Part shown: positions 1 through 8,960 of the stretch, in pieces
How positions within the stretch are numbered: the first letter of the stretch is position 1
Layout: every line of letters begins with the position of its first letter
Assembly (NCBI RefSeq): GCF_010500845.1
Contig: NZ_JAAAMI010000001.1
Coordinates: 1-64,000 of the forward strand
Reading direction: 5' to 3'
Source: Flagellimonas sediminis
Lineage (GTDB): Bacteria > Bacteroidota > Bacteroidia > Flavobacteriales > Flavobacteriaceae
Length of the DNA: 64,000 bases
The notes under the pieces: generated by a model
What the model saw: only the letters and a program-made list of their open reading frames with translations
Told to the model about the DNA's origin: nothing
Databases searched by the model: none
Program-made: the position numbers and the translations under genes

Positions 1-10
1 ACACAACACC

Positions 11-120
11 GGCTATAGTTCATTGCTTCTGACTTTCCTTTCGGAAAGTCCTTGCAAATTTGCTATCTTCGGTTTACGGCGGAAAATCCGCGCGGATTTT
101 CACGCAACGAAACCATAGCC
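11..120. repeat. Palindrome-rich element (candidate dispersed repeat)
   Basis: The outer arms GGCTATAGTT (11-20) and AACCATAGCC (111-120) pair with one mismatch, and pairing extends inward imperfectly (TTCATTGC against GCAACGAAA). Inside lie a hairpin GACTTTCC/GGAAAGTC with a 4-nt loop (31-50) and a perfect 20-bp palindrome (82-101, half-site GAAAATCCGC). Nested palindromes like this are typical of REP/MITE-like dispersed elements or of a structured RNA. No reading frame here looks coding. Only one copy is in the window, so repeat status is inferred. The stretch 121-231 leads into the M1 peptidase gene and shows nothing else clear. Confidence 0.5.
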
Positions 121-231
121 AAACACGATAAGTGAAATTGTAAAATCCCAACTCTTTCAGTTCCATTCAAAAAATTACCAAAGCTCTTTTCCAAAATTGT
201 ATCTTGAACCATCAATTGTAGTGGTTTCGTT

Positions 232-1827
232 ATGCAACAAAGAATTCTGACCTCCCTTCTGGCTTTTGCCTTGGTTTCCCTCTTAGGAAATGCCCAAGAC
301 CTGTACCCCAAAAACCAATCCGTGGATGTCCAAAACTATATTTTCGGACTTAGTCTGAACGATGAAAACAACGAAATCAAGGGAGAGGCCGAGATTACGG
401 TTTCCTTTACGTCCGAACCAGTGCCCTTTTCATTAGACCTCATTCAAAAATCGGGGGAATTTGGTATGGAAGTCACAGAGGTTTTGGAAGGGGCGGCATC
501 TGCCAATTATTCCTATGAAGATAACAAGATCAACATCATTCCAGCTAGCTCAGCAGGAACCACACAAACCTATACTGTAAAATATCAGGGCATTCCTGAG
601 CGGGGTCTCGTCATTTCCACGACCAAATTTGGAAAGCGTTCCTTTTTTGGGGACAATTGGCCCAATTTGGCGCGGCACTGGCTTCCCTCCGTGGACCATC
701 CATACGATAAAGCCAGTGTGGAGTTCCGAATAACTGCTCCCGATCATTACGATGTGGTGGCGACCGGCAAAAAACAGGAAGAGAGCAATCTGGAGAACGG
801 ATATAAACTGACCATTTACCAAGAACCCGCCCCCGTGGCCACAAAGGTGATGACCATTGGAGTGACCGAATTTGCATCAAGGGTGGTGGGCGAAGTAGAC
901 AACATTGAGGTTTCCGCATGGGTATACCCACAAAACCGTTTGGAAGGCTTTGGTGATTATACCGTGGCGAAGGATGTTCTGGAATATTTTATCAATCACA
1001 TCGGGCCGTATTCCTATGCCAAATTGGCCAATATGCAGGCCAAGACGCAATGGGGCGGACTGGAAAATGCAGGTACCATTGCCTATTTTGAAAACTCCGT
1101 GACCGGTAACAAGACCGTGGAACCCTTGATCGCCCATGAAATTGCTCACCAATGGTTCGGGAATTCGGCCACCGAGAAAAGCTGGAACCACGTGTGGCTC
1201 AGCGAAGGGTTTGCCACCTATTTCTGCATTCTTTATTTGGAAAGTGTGTATGGCGATGAGCGAAGAAAAGAGGAACTGGCCATTGACAAGAACGAAATCT
1301 TTGACTATCACCTCAAAAATCCATCCCCGATCGTGGACCTTACCATTCAGGACCCGATGAAAGTATTGAGCACCAACACCTACCAAAAAGGCGGTTGGGT
1401 GTTGAACATGCTCCGCCATAAGTTGGGCAACCACACCTTTTGGGAAGGCATTCAAAAATATTATGCTACCTACCAAAACAGCAATGCCCTTACCGACGAT
1501 TTCCGCAATGTGATGGAAGAGGTATCAGGGCAAAATCTGGAAGCCTTCTTCCAGCAATGGCTCTTCACCAAAGGGCACCCCCAATTAAAATGGGACTGGG
1601 AACACAAAAAAGGGAAGGTCATTCTCCATTTGGAGCAAACACAGGAGCATCATGTATTTCAATTTCCTTTGGAAATCGGTTTGGTAAAGGACGGGCAGAC
1701 CACTGTGGAAACCATCGAAATGAAAGAACGGTCCCAAAGCTTCGAGATCAATACCAAAGAGAAACCTGATTCCGTGGTGTTGGATCCCAACCAATGGACC
1801 TTGTTCCAAGACATGGGGAAACCCTAA
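232..1827 (+). CDS. M1 family metallopeptidase (aminopeptidase N-like), secreted
   Basis: This is a zinc aminopeptidase expected to trim N-terminal residues from peptides in the periplasm or outside the cell. The 531-residue protein has an N-terminal signal peptide (about 1-21, ending GNAQ), an all-beta N-domain to about residue 200, then the catalytic domain. The exopeptidase motif GGLENAG is at 275-281, the zinc site HEIAH at 302-306, and the third ligand Glu is in WLSEG (E325). At this length it lacks the long C-terminal helical domain of classical PepN, as is common in Bacteroidota M1 enzymes. It stands alone; the next gene starts more than 200 bp downstream. Confidence 0.93.
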   Translation: MQQRILTSLLAFALVSLLGNAQDLYPKNQSVDVQNYIFGLSLNDENNEIKGEAEITVSFTSEPVPFSLDLIQKSGEFGMEVTEVLEGAASANYSYEDNKINIIPASSAGTTQTYTVKYQGIPERGLVISTTKFGKRSFFGDNWPNLARHWLPSVDHPYDKASVEFRITAPDHYDVVATGKKQEESNLENGYKLTIYQEPAPVATKVMTIGVTEFASRVVGEVDNIEVSAWVYPQNRLEGFGDYTVAKDVLEYFINHIGPYSYAKLANMQAKTQWGGLENAGTIAYFENSVTGNKTVEPLIAHEIAHQWFGNSATEKSWNHVWLSEGFATYFCILYLESVYGDERRKEELAIDKNEIFDYHLKNPSPIVDLTIQDPMKVLSTNTYQKGGWVLNMLRHKLGNHTFWEGIQKYYATYQNSNALTDDFRNVMEEVSGQNLEAFFQQWLFTKGHPQLKWDWEHKKGKVILHLEQTQEHHVFQFPLEIGLVKDGQTTVETIEMKERSQSFEINTKEKPDSVVLDPNQWTLFQDMGKP

Positions 1828-1947
1828 AGGCGTTGTCATCAAATGATGACATCCTGACATCCAACACTTTAACGATTCATTTACACTAGACCTGCTTAGC
1901 TCTTAAAAATGTATTAAGGTTCGCTATTCAGTGAACAAAACCCTCGC

Positions 1948-1977
1948 TTTGGTATTTATTTTGCAGTGTCATGTTTG
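1948..1977 (+). promoter_or_regulatory. Predicted Bacteroidota-type promoter for the 2060 lipoprotein gene
   Basis: TTTG at 1948-1951 and CATGTTTG at 1970-1977 are separated by 18 nt, resembling the -33 TTTG and -7 TAnnTTTG elements of Bacteroidota primary sigma promoters. The first base of the -7 box deviates. The rest of the gap 1828-2050 holds a short hairpin (TGTCATC/GATGACA, 1834-1851) after the peptidase stop, without a T-tract. Confidence 0.3.
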
Positions 1978-2059
1978 ACATTTAAAGTGGTTTTCTTGGC
2001 GCCACTTGACACAGGAAAGCCACCAAAATAACTGGTGTATAACCTAAAATTTGAGCAAC

Positions 2060-2548
2060 ATGAAAAGTACATTGATGTTGGTACCCGCCATGCTCTTGAT
2101 GGTAAGCTGCCATGGTCAAGAACACAAAACAGATCAAACAACGGAAAACAAGGACAAAGTTACCATGGAACAGCCCAAGGGCGACTGGAAGGTAAACCGG
2201 GAATTTGACAAGGACGGTAACCTGATCCGGTACGACTCCATTTACACCTGGTCCTCTTCGGATTATGCCGATAAATTGGACCGCATGGACAAGGACAGTT
2301 TGTTGCAGTCCTTCACCTCAAGATTTTCGGGCAGCTTTTCCCCGTTCAATGAGGAAGATTTTCACAGCTTTTTTGCCGATGATTCCCTGTTCACCCAACG
2401 GTTTTTTAAGGAAGATTTCTTTGAAAGTCCCATTGGCAAGGACTTTATGGATCTGGACGAGATCCAGAAACGCATGATGGACATGCAAAAGAAATTCTTG
2501 GAACAATACGGCCAAAAACCGGAAACCCAAGAACCTAAGCAAAGTTGA
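2060..2548 (+). CDS. Small predicted lipoprotein, function unknown
   Basis: The ATG at 2060 is preferred over an in-frame TTG nine bases upstream because it gives a compact lipoprotein signal peptide with lipobox LMVSC and then a mature Cys. The product is 162 residues. The mature part is acidic and polar and rich in Asp, Phe and Ser, with a repeated pattern of Phe-Asp/Glu segments (about residues 75-130), and ends in a charged helix-like tail. No known domain was recognised. It is probably anchored in the periplasm or outer membrane. A hairpin terminator follows at 2577. Confidence 0.75.
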   Translation: MKSTLMLVPAMLLMVSCHGQEHKTDQTTENKDKVTMEQPKGDWKVNREFDKDGNLIRYDSIYTWSSSDYADKLDRMDKDSLLQSFTSRFSGSFSPFNEEDFHSFFADDSLFTQRFFKEDFFESPIGKDFMDLDEIQKRMMDMQKKFLEQYGQKPETQEPKQS

Positions 2549-2576
2549 GTATCTGAGTTTTGTTTGAAAAAAGGAT

Positions 2577-2610
2577 TCCCCACACAGCAGGTGTTGGGGA
2601 TTTTTGTTTT
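2577..2610 (+). terminator. Rho-independent terminator
   Basis: The stem TCCCCACAC / GTGT-T-GGGGA with one bulged T and a 5-nt loop is followed by TTTTTGTTTT. It lies about 30 bp after the stop of the small lipoprotein gene and separates it from the AT-rich segment that follows. Confidence 0.7.
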
Positions 2611-2719
2611 AGATAATCTTTTCGTCCTGTTTAAACCAATAATTTCCGGAATTTTTCTTAACAATATTTACAGGAAATTTGAATTTAAATTTTTTAGAAA
2701 TTAATTACTATATTTACAT

Positions 2720-2872
2720 ATGTCCAAACACGCAAGAAATTCTGCCACAGGCAAGATAATTGCCCAATCCAATAGAGTCACATCAAAAACTATTTATGTG
2801 CCTACTAAATTAAGAGCTCACGTTCAAACAAGGCCTACATCTGCTGGAACTAGGTTATCCAAAGGAAAATAA
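2720..2872 (+). CDS. Putative 50-residue basic protein without acidic residues
   Basis: This is an uninterrupted ATG-to-TAA frame of 50 codons ending 9 nt before the dGTPase start. The product contains 11 Lys/Arg, 2 His and no Asp or Glu, so it would be extremely basic. It has no hydrophobic stretch long enough for a membrane segment. It lies in markedly AT-rich DNA together with the dGTPase gene, which suggests a two-gene unit. No family was recognised. Nucleic-acid binding or a role with the dGTPase is only conjecture; it could also be a chance ORF or untranslated leader. The rest of 2611-2719 is AT-rich with no clear signal. Confidence 0.4.
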   Translation: MSKHARNSATGKIIAQSNRVTSKTIYVPTKLRAHVQTRPTSAGTRLSKGK

Positions 2873-2881
2873 TATACTTAG

Positions 2882-4318
2882 TTGAATCTCTACACGGAAA
2901 ATGATTATCTCAGATTCGGCAAGGAAAACGAATCCACTCTAGATCCTGAACCATATAGGTCTCATTTTTGGCGTGACTATGCTAGATTACTTCATAGCCC
3001 AAGTTTTAGAAGACTAACCGGGAAAACACAACTTTTTCCTCACAACGAATCAGATTTTTTCAGAAATCGTCTAACACATTCATTAGAAGTTGCACAAATT
3101 GCAAAATCGATTGCAAGAAAATTAAATCACGAGCACAAATTAAACATAGATGAAGATCTCATTTCATTTTCATCACTTGCGCATGATTTAGGCCATCCTC
3201 CATTTGGCCATCAGGGAGAAGAAGCTTTAGATGAATGTATGCTTGATTATGGAGGTTTTGAAGGAAACGCTCAGACTTTACGCATTATAACTAAAATTGA
3301 GAAAAAGCTTATAGACGAGCGATTCCTAACTGGTATCGATGATAAATCCAATGATATTCGCAAAGGTTTAAACTTAACATATAGGTCCATAGCGTCTATT
3401 CTTAAATATGATAACGTAATCCCGTTTTCTATAGAGCAAAGGCATAAGTTCCATAAATTAAAAGGCGAGAATATTAAACCGGTCAAGGGATATTACAAAT
3501 CTGAAGAACGGATTATAAAAGAACTCAAAAAGAAATTACTTGGGAAGGATAACATCTCTAAATTTAAAACTTTAGAGTGTTCAATTATGGATATTGCAGA
3601 TGATATCTCTTATTGTAACTATGACTTAGAAGATTCATTTAAAGCTAATTTTTTAACTCCAATTGACCTTCTTTATCCTAGCCCTGCATTATTGGAAAGA
3701 GTTGTAAAATCAGTTAATGAAAGAACTAGTTTAAATCTTAATGCAGACGCAATAAGTGAGGTTTTAATTTCATTATTTGGTGGTATTTTAAATTCAACAG
3801 AAGAAATTGATAAAATAAAGATTACTAAAGATAATAAAGATGAAATAATATATTTCCACGTTGGTAATGCCTATAGAAGTTCTCAGAACATTGCATCCAA
3901 TGGTTCTTTTAGAACTCAGTTCACGTCACGTCTTGTTGGAAAGTTCATAAGAAAAGTATCATTGCAGCTTAACAAAGAAAATCCAATACTTTCTAACGCC
4001 TATATTGATGATGAAACAAAAGTAGAAATTGAAGTATTAAAAACTCTTATTTATGAATCTCAGATACTCTCGCCAAAATTAAAGATTGCTGAACTTAGAG
4101 GAAAAGAAATCGTAAAAAAGATTTTTGATACAATTTCAAATGATAATGGATACCTGCTTTTACCTAAAGACTATCAAGAAATTTATCTTGAGGTGAAAGA
4201 GAAGGAAAAACCCAGAATTATTTGTGATTTCATTGCTGGCATGACCAATAAATATGCAATTAACTTTTATGGTCGACTAACATCTGAAAATCCCGAAACA
4301 ATTTTTAAGCCTCTATAA
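2882..4318 (+). CDS. dGTPase-like HD-domain deoxynucleotide triphosphohydrolase
   Basis: The family hydrolyses dGTP (and sometimes other dNTPs) to deoxynucleoside and tripolyphosphate in the cytoplasm. The 478-residue protein shows the signature order of the family: RLTGKTQ, RLTHSLEVA (H66), HDLGHPPFGH (H101, D102), FEGNAQTLR, and ADDISY...DLED (about 239-251). The start must be TTG 2882 or later: a TAG stop lies directly upstream in frame, and no ATG occurs before the conserved N-terminal motifs. Base composition and codon use (many AAA, ATA, TTA) are clearly more AT-rich than neighbours on both sides, which points to acquisition. dGTPases act both in housekeeping and as phage-defence dNTP depleters; sequence alone does not decide. 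Confidence 0.88.
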   Translation: MNLYTENDYLRFGKENESTLDPEPYRSHFWRDYARLLHSPSFRRLTGKTQLFPHNESDFFRNRLTHSLEVAQIAKSIARKLNHEHKLNIDEDLISFSSLAHDLGHPPFGHQGEEALDECMLDYGGFEGNAQTLRIITKIEKKLIDERFLTGIDDKSNDIRKGLNLTYRSIASILKYDNVIPFSIEQRHKFHKLKGENIKPVKGYYKSEERIIKELKKKLLGKDNISKFKTLECSIMDIADDISYCNYDLEDSFKANFLTPIDLLYPSPALLERVVKSVNERTSLNLNADAISEVLISLFGGILNSTEEIDKIKITKDNKDEIIYFHVGNAYRSSQNIASNGSFRTQFTSRLVGKFIRKVSLQLNKENPILSNAYIDDETKVEIEVLKTLIYESQILSPKLKIAELRGKEIVKKIFDTISNDNGYLLLPKDYQEIYLEVKEKEKPRIICDFIAGMTNKYAINFYGRLTSENPETIFKPL

Positions 4319-4540
4319 AAGAATCTACAACGTCGGAAATTATTTTTTTGGCTCAAAATGACTTATTTCCCTTTCCCAAGACTAGTTTACGCAAACTTCA
4401 TAAGTTTCATTTACTTCTACCCCTTGCTCAAACCAACCCCTTTTTGCCATTCTCTCAATCCAAAACCAAAAAAAATATACTCTTCTTGATTTATCACCAT
4501 AAAACCGAGTAATTTCTTATTTTTAGCGCACAAACTAAAA

Positions 4541-6730
4541 ATGACCAACCCATACTTGAAATCCCCTGTACTCCTATTGGCCTTGCTGCTTTTTGGTGTC
4601 TACTCCTTTGCCCAAAAGAAAAATGCAGTCTATAACATCCATATCCAAAAAACCGAGGAAACCTTTACCATAGACGGCAAGGGAGACGAAGCCACTTGGC
4701 AAACAGCCGAGCCTGCGAACGACTTTTTTATGGTACTCCCAATGGATGATCGCAAGGCCACCCAACCTTCGGAAGTGAAAATGGCTTACGATGACAAACA
4801 TCTGTACCTTTTGGCCACTTTTTTCAAAACCCCTGGAAATACCTACGTGGTGGAGTCGCTACGGAGGGACTTCAGTTTTGGAGGGAACGATAATTTTCTG
4901 TTGTTCATGGACCCCTTCAACAACCAGACCACCGGATTTAGTTTTGGGGCCAACGCTTATGGCGCGCAATGGGACGGTACCATGTCCAACGGGGGCAGTG
5001 TAGATCTGAACTGGGACAGTAAATGGGTCTCGGAAGTACAGAATTATGACGACAAATGGGTGGTGGAAATGGCCATTCCCTTCAAATCCATCCGCTATGA
5101 GAAAGGGGTAAAGGAATGGGGCATCAACTTCTCCCGATTGGACCTCAGTACCAACGAAAAATCGAGCTGGACACCTATTTCCAGGCAATTTCCAACGGCG
5201 TCTTTGGCGTTTACTGGAAACCTGGTTTGGGACAATCCTCCCCCGGATCAAGGACTCAACTATTCCCTGATTCCTTATGTGTTGGGAACGGTTGGTGATT
5301 CTAGCATCGATGGCATTGCCTATGACAACGAATTTAAGGTGGGTGGCGATGTGAAGCTGGGACTTTCCTCCTCTTTGAACCTGGACCTGACCATCAACCC
5401 GGATTTTTCGCAGGTAGATGTGGACCGCCAAGTGGCCAATTTGACACGTTTTGAGCTCTTTTTCCCCGAAAGAAGGCAATTTTTCCTCGAAAATGCCGAC
5501 CTGTTTTCCAGTTTTGGGTATGAGACCATCCGCCCATTCTTCTCACGCCGTATCGGTTTGGGTGTACCTATCATTGCAGGGGCACGGATAAGTGGCAACC
5601 TCAACCGAAACCTTCGGTTGGGCCTTATGGACATGCAGACGGAAAAAGTGGACGAAACCGGATTGCCCAGTCAGAATTTTGCGGTGCTGTCCTTGCAGCA
5701 AAAGGTGTTTTCACGTTCCAACATCGGCCTAATGTTCGTCAACAAAGAATCCATGGATTATGATGCCCTAGCTGATAGCCTAAAGACCACTTATACGAAG
5801 TTCAACCGAAACCTGGGTTTGGAATACAACTTGGCCTCCAGCGACAACAAGTATTCAGGAAAACTGTTCATGCTCAAATCATTCGGGCCTGAATCCACGG
5901 AAAATGGATTTGCCCAAGGAGCCCATTTGGAGTATAGCAGCCGGCAATGGAACTGGCGTGTACAACAAGAGTACATCTCTAAAAATTACGTTTCGGAGGT
6001 AGGCTTTGTACCTAGGAACAACTATATCAAGTTCAATGGATCGGCGGGATATCTTTTCTTACCGGCAAGCGAAACGGTAGTGAGCCATGGCCCTACATTT
6101 AGAGGACAATACTTTTTTAATCCCAGCATGCACTCCACGGACTACGTGAGCATTTTGGGCTATCAGGTGAATTTTATAAACCGAAGTGCATTCAATATCA
6201 ATCTTTTTAATGAATATGTAGAGCTTTTGGCTCCCTTTGATCCTACCAATACCGATCAACCGGAGTTGGCCACTGGGACACGACACCATTGGAACGGTGT
6301 ATACATGGAGTACAGTTCAAAACCCAAAAGTCTGTTCACTTATATGCTTTCGAGTCGCCTGGGCCGCTATTTTTCCAGTGGATACCGCACCAATCTGAAC
6401 GCACAATTGGGGTACCGATTTCAACCTTATGTAAGTTTGGCCGCCACATTGAGTTACAACAACTTGGATCTGCCCAGTCCTTGGTACACTACGGATTTTT
6501 GGTTGGTAGGCTCGGAGGCCGATATCACTTTTACCAACAAATTGTTCTGGTCCACCCTGTTCCAATACAATGAACAAAGCCGAAACTTTAGCCTAAATTC
6601 GAGATTTCAATGGCGATATGCCCCGGCATCGGACCTCTTTTTGGTTTTTAACAGCAATGAGCAGTTGTCACCACTGGAAGGAAAGGTTTGGTCCCTCACA
6701 TTGAAGATGACCTATTGGTTCAATCGATAA
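4541..6730 (+). CDS. CBM9-like / DUF5916 outer-membrane beta-barrel protein
   Basis: The 729-residue protein has a signal peptide (about 1-24, ending SFAQ). Next comes a CBM9/DOMON-like beta-sandwich (about 35-215), recognisable by IDGKGDEATW, a conserved start of this carbohydrate-binding fold. A DUF5916 region with alternating aromatic beta strands follows to the C-terminus, ending in an aromatic-rich strand (TYWFNR) typical of outer-membrane barrels. The family is widespread in Bacteroidota and has no established biochemical role; surface binding or transport linked to glycans or peptides is plausible. It is monocistronic, with a 222-bp upstream gap that shows only a weak TATTTTTA -7-like element near 4520. 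Confidence 0.82.
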   Translation: MTNPYLKSPVLLLALLLFGVYSFAQKKNAVYNIHIQKTEETFTIDGKGDEATWQTAEPANDFFMVLPMDDRKATQPSEVKMAYDDKHLYLLATFFKTPGNTYVVESLRRDFSFGGNDNFLLFMDPFNNQTTGFSFGANAYGAQWDGTMSNGGSVDLNWDSKWVSEVQNYDDKWVVEMAIPFKSIRYEKGVKEWGINFSRLDLSTNEKSSWTPISRQFPTASLAFTGNLVWDNPPPDQGLNYSLIPYVLGTVGDSSIDGIAYDNEFKVGGDVKLGLSSSLNLDLTINPDFSQVDVDRQVANLTRFELFFPERRQFFLENADLFSSFGYETIRPFFSRRIGLGVPIIAGARISGNLNRNLRLGLMDMQTEKVDETGLPSQNFAVLSLQQKVFSRSNIGLMFVNKESMDYDALADSLKTTYTKFNRNLGLEYNLASSDNKYSGKLFMLKSFGPESTENGFAQGAHLEYSSRQWNWRVQQEYISKNYVSEVGFVPRNNYIKFNGSAGYLFLPASETVVSHGPTFRGQYFFNPSMHSTDYVSILGYQVNFINRSAFNINLFNEYVELLAPFDPTNTDQPELATGTRHHWNGVYMEYSSKPKSLFTYMLSSRLGRYFSSGYRTNLNAQLGYRFQPYVSLAATLSYNNLDLPSPWYTTDFWLVGSEADITFTNKLFWSTLFQYNEQSRNFSLNSRFQWRYAPASDLFLVFNSNEQLSPLEGKVWSLTLKMTYWFNR

Positions 6731-6842
6731 GCTAGAAAAGGGTGCTGTTTTGTTAAATCCTTCTTTTTTTCGATATTGAGAAGGCATTGTAAGATCTATA
6801 GTTTGGATAAACATCATTGACCAACTTCGTCAATATTGAAAA

Positions 6843-7646
6843 ATGAAGCCCGATTCAGTCCACATCACACAAATCATCCATGAAACCACTTTAAAAGAGA
6901 AGGATAGTCATTATACCGTCTGTTGGATCAAAAACGAGGTGAAGTGGATAGAGATCAACCACGTTCGGTATAAAAATGTGTCCAATTCCATTTACTTCCT
7001 TGATCCCAAAACACAGTGGAAAATCAAAAAGAAAGATGGTTCAACATCTTGCGGTTACACTTTATACTTGGACAATCAGGTCTTGAACTATCCCCTATTG
7101 AGCAATTTGCACATCAATCAGGTCCGGATTTTTAATGCAGGTGAAATCCCGCTCTTCAAACTGAGTCCTGGGATCGAGAAAAGAACCCAGGCCATTTTGG
7201 AGATGATCGATGAACTTTTGGGCTCCCATTTGAACCATAAGGACGACGCCATATTTTCCCTGTTGAACACTTTTTTTGTGCATTGCGATGGACAATGCAA
7301 TATTAAATCGGTGGCCTCCAACATCGATTCCAAGACCAATGTGGTGTATAATTTTAAAACATTGGTGGACAAGCACGTAGTTGAATATCATGAGGTGGCA
7401 GAATATGCCGATTTACTCAATATTTCTCCAAAATATTTGAATGAATGTGTAAAGGATGTCCTTAATGTGGGTTCTAAAAGCATCATTATTGAGCAATTGT
7501 TGATGCGGTCCAGGCATGCCCTAAAATTTTCAAGTAAGACCATAAAGGAAATCAGTTTTGAACTGGGCTTTACTTCTCCCGATTATTTCAGCTATTTTTT
7601 CAAGACCCATACCGGAATCACCCCTTCTACCCTAAGAAACGGTTAA
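6843..7646 (+). CDS. AraC-family transcriptional regulator
   Basis: This 267-residue cytoplasmic regulator has an N-terminal cupin-like sensor half (about 1-110) and a C-terminal AraC DNA-binding domain. The latter shows two helix-turn-helix units (about 170-265): VAEYADLLNISPKYLNECVK and the second-helix signature IKEISFELGF-TSPDYFSYFFK ending in GITPSTLRN. The cupin gene downstream follows after 83 bp on the same strand and may be a target. The effector is unknown. Confidence 0.88.
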   Translation: MKPDSVHITQIIHETTLKEKDSHYTVCWIKNEVKWIEINHVRYKNVSNSIYFLDPKTQWKIKKKDGSTSCGYTLYLDNQVLNYPLLSNLHINQVRIFNAGEIPLFKLSPGIEKRTQAILEMIDELLGSHLNHKDDAIFSLLNTFFVHCDGQCNIKSVASNIDSKTNVVYNFKTLVDKHVVEYHEVAEYADLLNISPKYLNECVKDVLNVGSKSIIIEQLLMRSRHALKFSSKTIKEISFELGFTSPDYFSYFFKTHTGITPSTLRNG

Positions 7647-7729
7647 TTGCTCCCAAAATCTAGGATAAAACCGTGATTTTCACATTGCCGAATTCTTTGG
7701 ACGGACATAATTTGTGACAAACTTAAATT

Positions 7730-8275
7730 ATGGACAGAAAGAAATTCATCAAAACCTCGGGGGCAGGCTTGGGTCTTGCCCTAATGCCGGGATTGGTCAG
7801 GGGACAAATTAGTTCGCCAAACACTAGTTCCGCAAATCCCATTGAGCCCAAAATCATCAAAGGAGAGGATGGTATTGTGCTGAATGTTTTGGGTGATATT
7901 CAAACACATAAATTATCCGGAAGCGATACAGGCAACCAAATTGTGGAATGGGTGAGCCATGTAGATCCGGGTGTTGGTATTCCACCTCACATACACACGA
8001 AAGAGGATGAAATTTTTAGGGTGATCGAAGGAGAGGTAGAAATTATGGTGGGAGGTAAAACAACACTTTTAAAGGCAGGGGATCTGGCTTTTGCTCCAAG
8101 GGATATTGTACATGCCTGGACTGTGGTGGGCACACAAAAGGCCAAAATGATCACCGCGGCATTTCCGGCCGGAATCGAGCATATGTTCAAAGAGTTGGCA
8201 GCACTACCAGAAGGCGCACCGGATTTTGCCAAGGTGGCCGAAATCTGTGGTAAACAAGGAATTAGCTTTATCTAA
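7730..8275 (+). CDS. Secreted cupin-domain protein
   Basis: The 181-residue protein begins with a Tat-like or Sec-like leader (DRKKF then a hydrophobic stretch to about residue 25), so export is expected. The single cupin barrel has motif 1 at HIHTKEDEIFRVIEGE, giving a His-x-His...Glu metal set, and motif 2 around the second His in DIVHAWTVVG. Such small cupins can be dioxygenases, isomerases or sugar-binding proteins; the substrate cannot be told. It follows the AraC regulator gene and ends at a strong terminator. Confidence 0.8.
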   Translation: MDRKKFIKTSGAGLGLALMPGLVRGQISSPNTSSANPIEPKIIKGEDGIVLNVLGDIQTHKLSGSDTGNQIVEWVSHVDPGVGIPPHIHTKEDEIFRVIEGEVEIMVGGKTTLLKAGDLAFAPRDIVHAWTVVGTQKAKMITAAFPAGIEHMFKELAALPEGAPDFAKVAEICGKQGISFI

Positions 8276-8298
8276 AAAAATCAGCGGAAAAATGAAAG

Positions 8299-8329
8299 AC
8301 GGTTCGGGTAAAAACCCGAACCGTTTTTT
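8299..8329 (+). terminator. Rho-independent terminator
   Basis: A perfect 11-bp stem (ACGGTTCGGGT / ACCCGAACCGT) with an AAAA loop is followed by six T residues, 24 bp past the cupin stop codon. Confidence 0.92.
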
Positions 8330-8477
8330 GTGGCATAATACCTGTCTTCCGCAGCCATTGAAGGTATTAGGCATAGATGTTACGTAAAAAGGCAGATATT
8401 TATCAATATATAATGTTTTTTTATTGTTTTTCAATAAATTTTTATATTTTTAAAATCTCTTGTTCAAAGTTGTCATC

Positions 8478-8957
8478 ATGAAAACAACCTCCATTCGATT
8501 TCTTCAGTTGGTACTGGCACTCATTGCAATAGTGGCCCTTATTATTCTGGTTCGGTTTCCATTAATGGAAGGAAGGGCCCAAAACTTGGACCTTTTCAGC
8601 ATTTATACCGACCCCTTTATTTTGTACGGCTACGTTTCTTCGATTGCCTTTTTTATATCCTTATTTAAAGCCTTCAAATTACTCGGGTATATTGCTCACA
8701 ACAAATTGTTTACGATGGACTCCATCCGCATTTTGAAAAGCATCAAGTATTGTGCGATCAGTTTAAGTGGCCTAATTGGGTTGGCAGCGCTTTACATACG
8801 ATTTTTCCACCATGAAGATGACGATCCTGCAGGCTTTCTTATGCTCTGCACCATAACCATCTTTATTTGTGTTGTGGTTGCCACCCTAGTGGCGGTCCTT
8901 GAAAAGATCCTGCAAAATGCCATTGATATGAAATCTGAAAACGACCTAACCATATAA
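8478..8957 (+). CDS. DUF2975 membrane protein
   Basis: The ATG at 8478 is taken instead of the in-frame TTG at 8460. The product of 159 residues has four hydrophobic segments (about 5-25, 45-65, 92-112, 118-140) and matches the DUF2975 pattern of small four-helix inner-membrane proteins. These are almost always encoded just upstream of a small Cro/C1-type HTH gene, exactly as here with a 3-nt gap. The pair is thought to act as a membrane component with its regulator; the function is unproven. The upstream region is very AT-rich, with a short TTTATTG/CAATAAA stem at 8420-8438. Confidence 0.82.
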   Translation: MKTTSIRFLQLVLALIAIVALIILVRFPLMEGRAQNLDLFSIYTDPFILYGYVSSIAFFISLFKAFKLLGYIAHNKLFTMDSIRILKSIKYCAISLSGLIGLAALYIRFFHHEDDDPAGFLMLCTITIFICVVVATLVAVLEKILQNAIDMKSENDLTI

Positions 8958-8960
8958 GCT

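Noticed and set aside
222..231. TGGTTTCGTT just before the M1 start codon matches the reverse complement of 106-115 inside the palindromic element
   Set aside because: A 10-bp match within 120 bp may be coincidence; no further similarity extends from it.
877..1476. Long open frame on the minus strand opposite the M1 peptidase (199 codons)
   Set aside because: It is fully antisense to a gene with all catalytic motifs; its translation has no recognisable domain.
8420..8438. TTTATTG/CAATAAA stem upstream of the DUF2975 gene as a riboswitch or terminator
   Set aside because: It is an AT-only 7-bp stem in very AT-rich DNA with no conserved core; chance is likely.
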